Shown here piece by piece: positions 62,605-64,000 of a stretch of DNA of 64,000 nt. The stretch covers positions 124,001-188,000 of the forward strand of contig NZ_CANLZU010000002.1 of assembly GCF_947495715.1 (NCBI RefSeq), given 5' to 3'. Made by a program: the position numbers and the translations under genes. The notes beneath the pieces were generated by a model. That model saw only the letters and a program-made list of their open reading frames with translations. It ran no database searches and was not told the DNA's origin. Source of the DNA: an uncultured Oceanisphaera sp. (GTDB lineage Bacteria > Pseudomonadota > Gammaproteobacteria > Enterobacterales > Aeromonadaceae). Position 1 is the stretch's first letter; every line of letters begins with the position of its first letter.

Positions 62605-62765
62605 TGTACGTCGGGCAAAGGGCCCGCTCCGCCGACCCGCTTCGAGCACATCCTTGTGACGCTCAGCACATAACGTCCGACCGTCCGCTTCAGGGATGAA
62701 GCGGCTGAGCGTACACGGATGTATTTACAGCGTGTCGGAAGAGGCAACTGTGTTGTCTCTGGATT
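62605..62765. repeat. Partial TAATACCAA element, copy G (ends missing)
   Basis: The core from CTGTACGTCGGGCAAAGGGC to TGTTGTCTCTGG matches copies B and C. It has hairpins CACA-TCCT-TGTG (62647-62658) and CCGCTTCA-GGGA-TGAAGCGG (62685-62704), again with constant loop class and different stems. The TAATACCAA ends are not present. Confidence 0.7.
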
Positions 62766-62789
62766 GCGGGGACTGGCTTATACAAGGCC

Positions 62790-62818
62790 GAAAAAAAAGG
62801 CAGCCTGTCGGCTGCCCT
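62790..62818 (-). terminator. Rho-independent terminator of metS
   Basis: A 7-bp stem GGCAGCC (62799-62805) / GGCTGCC (62810-62816); eight T follow on the minus strand. Confidence 0.9.
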
Positions 62819-62824
62819 GGTGCG

Positions 62825-62926
62825 TTATTTTGCTTTGGACTTCATCGCCCGGCGAATACAGAGGGCGGCACCGCCCCAGGTAATGCCGAGTCCGATCAGC
62901 ATCATGATGATGGCTCCGGTGCTCAT
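62825..62926 (-). CDS. metS: MetS family NSS transporter small subunit
   Basis: A 33-residue single-helix peptide (MSTGAIIMMLIGLGITWGGA, then ALCIRRAMKSKAK) matching the MetS small subunits that accompany neurotransmitter:sodium symporter-family amino-acid importers such as Corynebacterium MetPS (methionine, alanine). Its ATG overlaps the TGA of the transporter gene (62923-62926), so translation is coupled. AAGGAG precedes it. Confidence 0.88.
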   Translation of the reverse strand: MSTGAIIMMLIGLGITWGGAALCIRRAMKSKAK

Positions 62927-63999
62927 GCGGTGGTCTCCTTCTTGCTGCTGAGGTTGATGACGATGGCCACAACCAGCATCAGTGCAATCATGCCCCAACC
63001 GATAAAGGTCACGTCATTATCGGAGTAACCGCCGTAGTTTTCGCGGAAGGCACTCAGAATATTGTTGAACAGGATCACCACCAGAATGCCGATAGAGACA
63101 AACTTGATGCAGATGGCCCACCAGCCGCCGATGGTGAACTCGGACAAACGGTTGGCATGGGCACGGAAGTCCTGCAGTTTGCACAACCAGCCCACCAGCA
63201 GCAGCTCAAGCAGGCAAGAGCCGAGCAGGGCGATGTTGTTGATGAAGTAATCCACCAGATCCAGCAGCAGCAGGCCACCCTGGGTGATGAACATCAGGCT
63301 GACCACCAGGCCGGTCGAGCAGAAGATGGTGGCGGTTTTCGGACGGCTCCAGCCCAGCTTGTCCATCAGGCCGGTGGTCACCGCCTCGGCGATGGAAATG
63401 TGCGAGCTGATACCGGCAAACACCAGCGCCAGGAAGAACAGCGGCCCCATCACGCCGGGGGCGGGCAGCAGGTTGATGGCGGTCGGCAGGGTCACGAAGG
63501 CCAGACCCACACCGGAGCTCACCACCTCGGTCAGTTCCTTGCCCTGGGCGTTGGCCATGTAGCCGAGCGCGCCGAAGATCATGATACCGGCCAGCATGGA
63601 GAAGCCGCAGTTCATCAGCACCGTCATGAAGGCGTTGTTGTTGATGTCGGACTTTTCCGGCAGGTAGCTGGCGTAAGACAGCATGATGGCGAAGCCGACA
63701 CTCAGGGTGAAGAAAATCTGGCCGTAGGCGGCAGACCATACCTTGAGATCCCAGATCTTGCTGAAGTCGGGCTCCAGCAGCCAGTTGATGCCGTTCAGGG
63801 CACCGGGCAGGAAGGCGATGCGGCCAATCAGCAGCAGTACCATCACGAACAGCAACGGCATCAGCACCTTGTTGACCTTCTCTATGCCGCCTTTCACGCC
63901 ACGGAAGGTGGCGAAGTAGGTCGCGGCCCAGGCCAGGCACAGCGGCAGCAGCAGGTGCCACTGCAGGCCACCCAGGTTGGAAGGTGCACTGTCATCCCC
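62923..63999 (-). CDS. Neurotransmitter:sodium symporter (NSS) family transporter, partial
   Basis: The C-terminal about 358 residues of an NSS (SNF) transporter; the start is beyond the window end. The frame is open to the edge, so an internal Met near 63897 is not the start. Visible: FRGVKGGIEKVNKVLMPLLF, FFTLSVGFAIMLSYASYLP (TM6), the large LAFVTLPTAINLLP and FFLALVFAGISSHISIAEAV segments, and a final helix followed by SSKKETTA. With MetS downstream it is probably a Na+-coupled amino-acid importer of the MetP type. Confidence 0.92.
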   Translation of the reverse strand, partial: GDDSAPSNLGGLQWHLLLPLCLAWAATYFATFRGVKGGIEKVNKVLMPLLFVMVLLLIGRIAFLPGALNGINWLLEPDFSKIWDLKVWSAAYGQIFFTLSVGFAIMLSYASYLPEKSDINNNAFMTVLMNCGFSMLAGIMIFGALGYMANAQGKELTEVVSSGVGLAFVTLPTAINLLPAPGVMGPLFFLALVFAGISSHISIAEAVTTGLMDKLGWSRPKTATIFCSTGLVVSLMFITQGGLLLLDLVDYFINNIALLGSCLLELLLVGWLCKLQDFRAHANRLSEFTIGGWWAICIKFVSIGILVVILFNNILSAFRENYGGYSDNDVTFIGWGMIALMLVVAIVINLSSKKETTA

Positions 64000-64000
64000 C

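Overview
The window is chromosomal DNA of a free-living, probably marine or brackish gammaproteobacterium. Gene content and protein similarity recalled from memory point to the Aeromonadaceae side of the group (Oceanimonas/Oceanisphaera/Zobellella-like). Supporting signs are a HexR-pykA pair, a MotY sodium-type flagellar motor protein, Na+-coupled transporters (PutP, an NSS/MetS pair, an NhaC-type carrier), a lysine riboswitch on the NhaC-type gene, and the yccA-tRNA-Ser-tusE neighbourhood also known from E. coli. The genus is an inference; no rRNA is present.

Layout. 1-9.4 kb: YceI tail, an unknown membrane protein, an Rdx-family redox protein, a patatin lipase, speA, then an Lrp-type regulator divergent from putA. 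9.2-12.6 kb: ybaM, then psrA-fadE. 13-24 kb: pykA and hexR, rimO, sodB, grxD, tusE, yccS, yccA, tRNA-Ser(UGA), an RluA-type pseudouridine synthase and an SDR. 25-31 kb: a fructose PTS (fruB-fruA, with no fruK between them), ribA, cmk. 31-37.5 kb: rpsA-ihfB-lapA-lapB-pyrF, a DUF3820 protein, H-NS. 37.9-44 kb: lysine riboswitch with NhaC-type carrier, EAL-HDOD protein, fadL, putP. 44.5-52.7 kb: ECF sigma with a DUF3379 partner, fadI-fadJ, htpG, adk. 52.7-64 kb: hemH, a Kef-like antiporter, nagD/umpH, mtgA, an adenine/adenosine deaminase, motY, a TSUP exporter, an LpxM-like acyltransferase with a coupled 34-aa membrane peptide, a DUF3025 protein, and metS with an NSS transporter cut off by the window end.

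Themes. Fatty-acid uptake and beta-oxidation are split over four loci (psrA-fadE, fadL, fadIJ); PsrA-like AAAC-N4-GTTT sites lie before psrA and fadL. Proline use is covered by putA and putP, fructose by fruBA. Housekeeping genes are ordinary.

The striking part is between the genes. (i) A dispersed element with TAATACCAA/TTGGTATTA ends occurs as three near-full-length copies of 445-498 bp plus shorter ones. Its internal hairpins keep a TCCN (or NGGA) tetraloop and perfect stems whose sequences differ between copies. (ii) A 269-bp element with Tn5/IS50-like ends and an intact 9-bp target duplication lies after pyrF and carries the same hairpin core. (iii) A 267-bp sequence bounded by perfect 19-bp inverted repeats sits between a TATAAT box and cmk and can fold into a closed two-arm structure. 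(iv) Three palindromes of the AAAAGGGGTCGGAGTC type occur at gene ends. (v) Several spacers carry 7-bp tandem repeats. No transposase, integrase, phage gene or CRISPR array is present, so these are non-autonomous elements or structured intergenic sequences.
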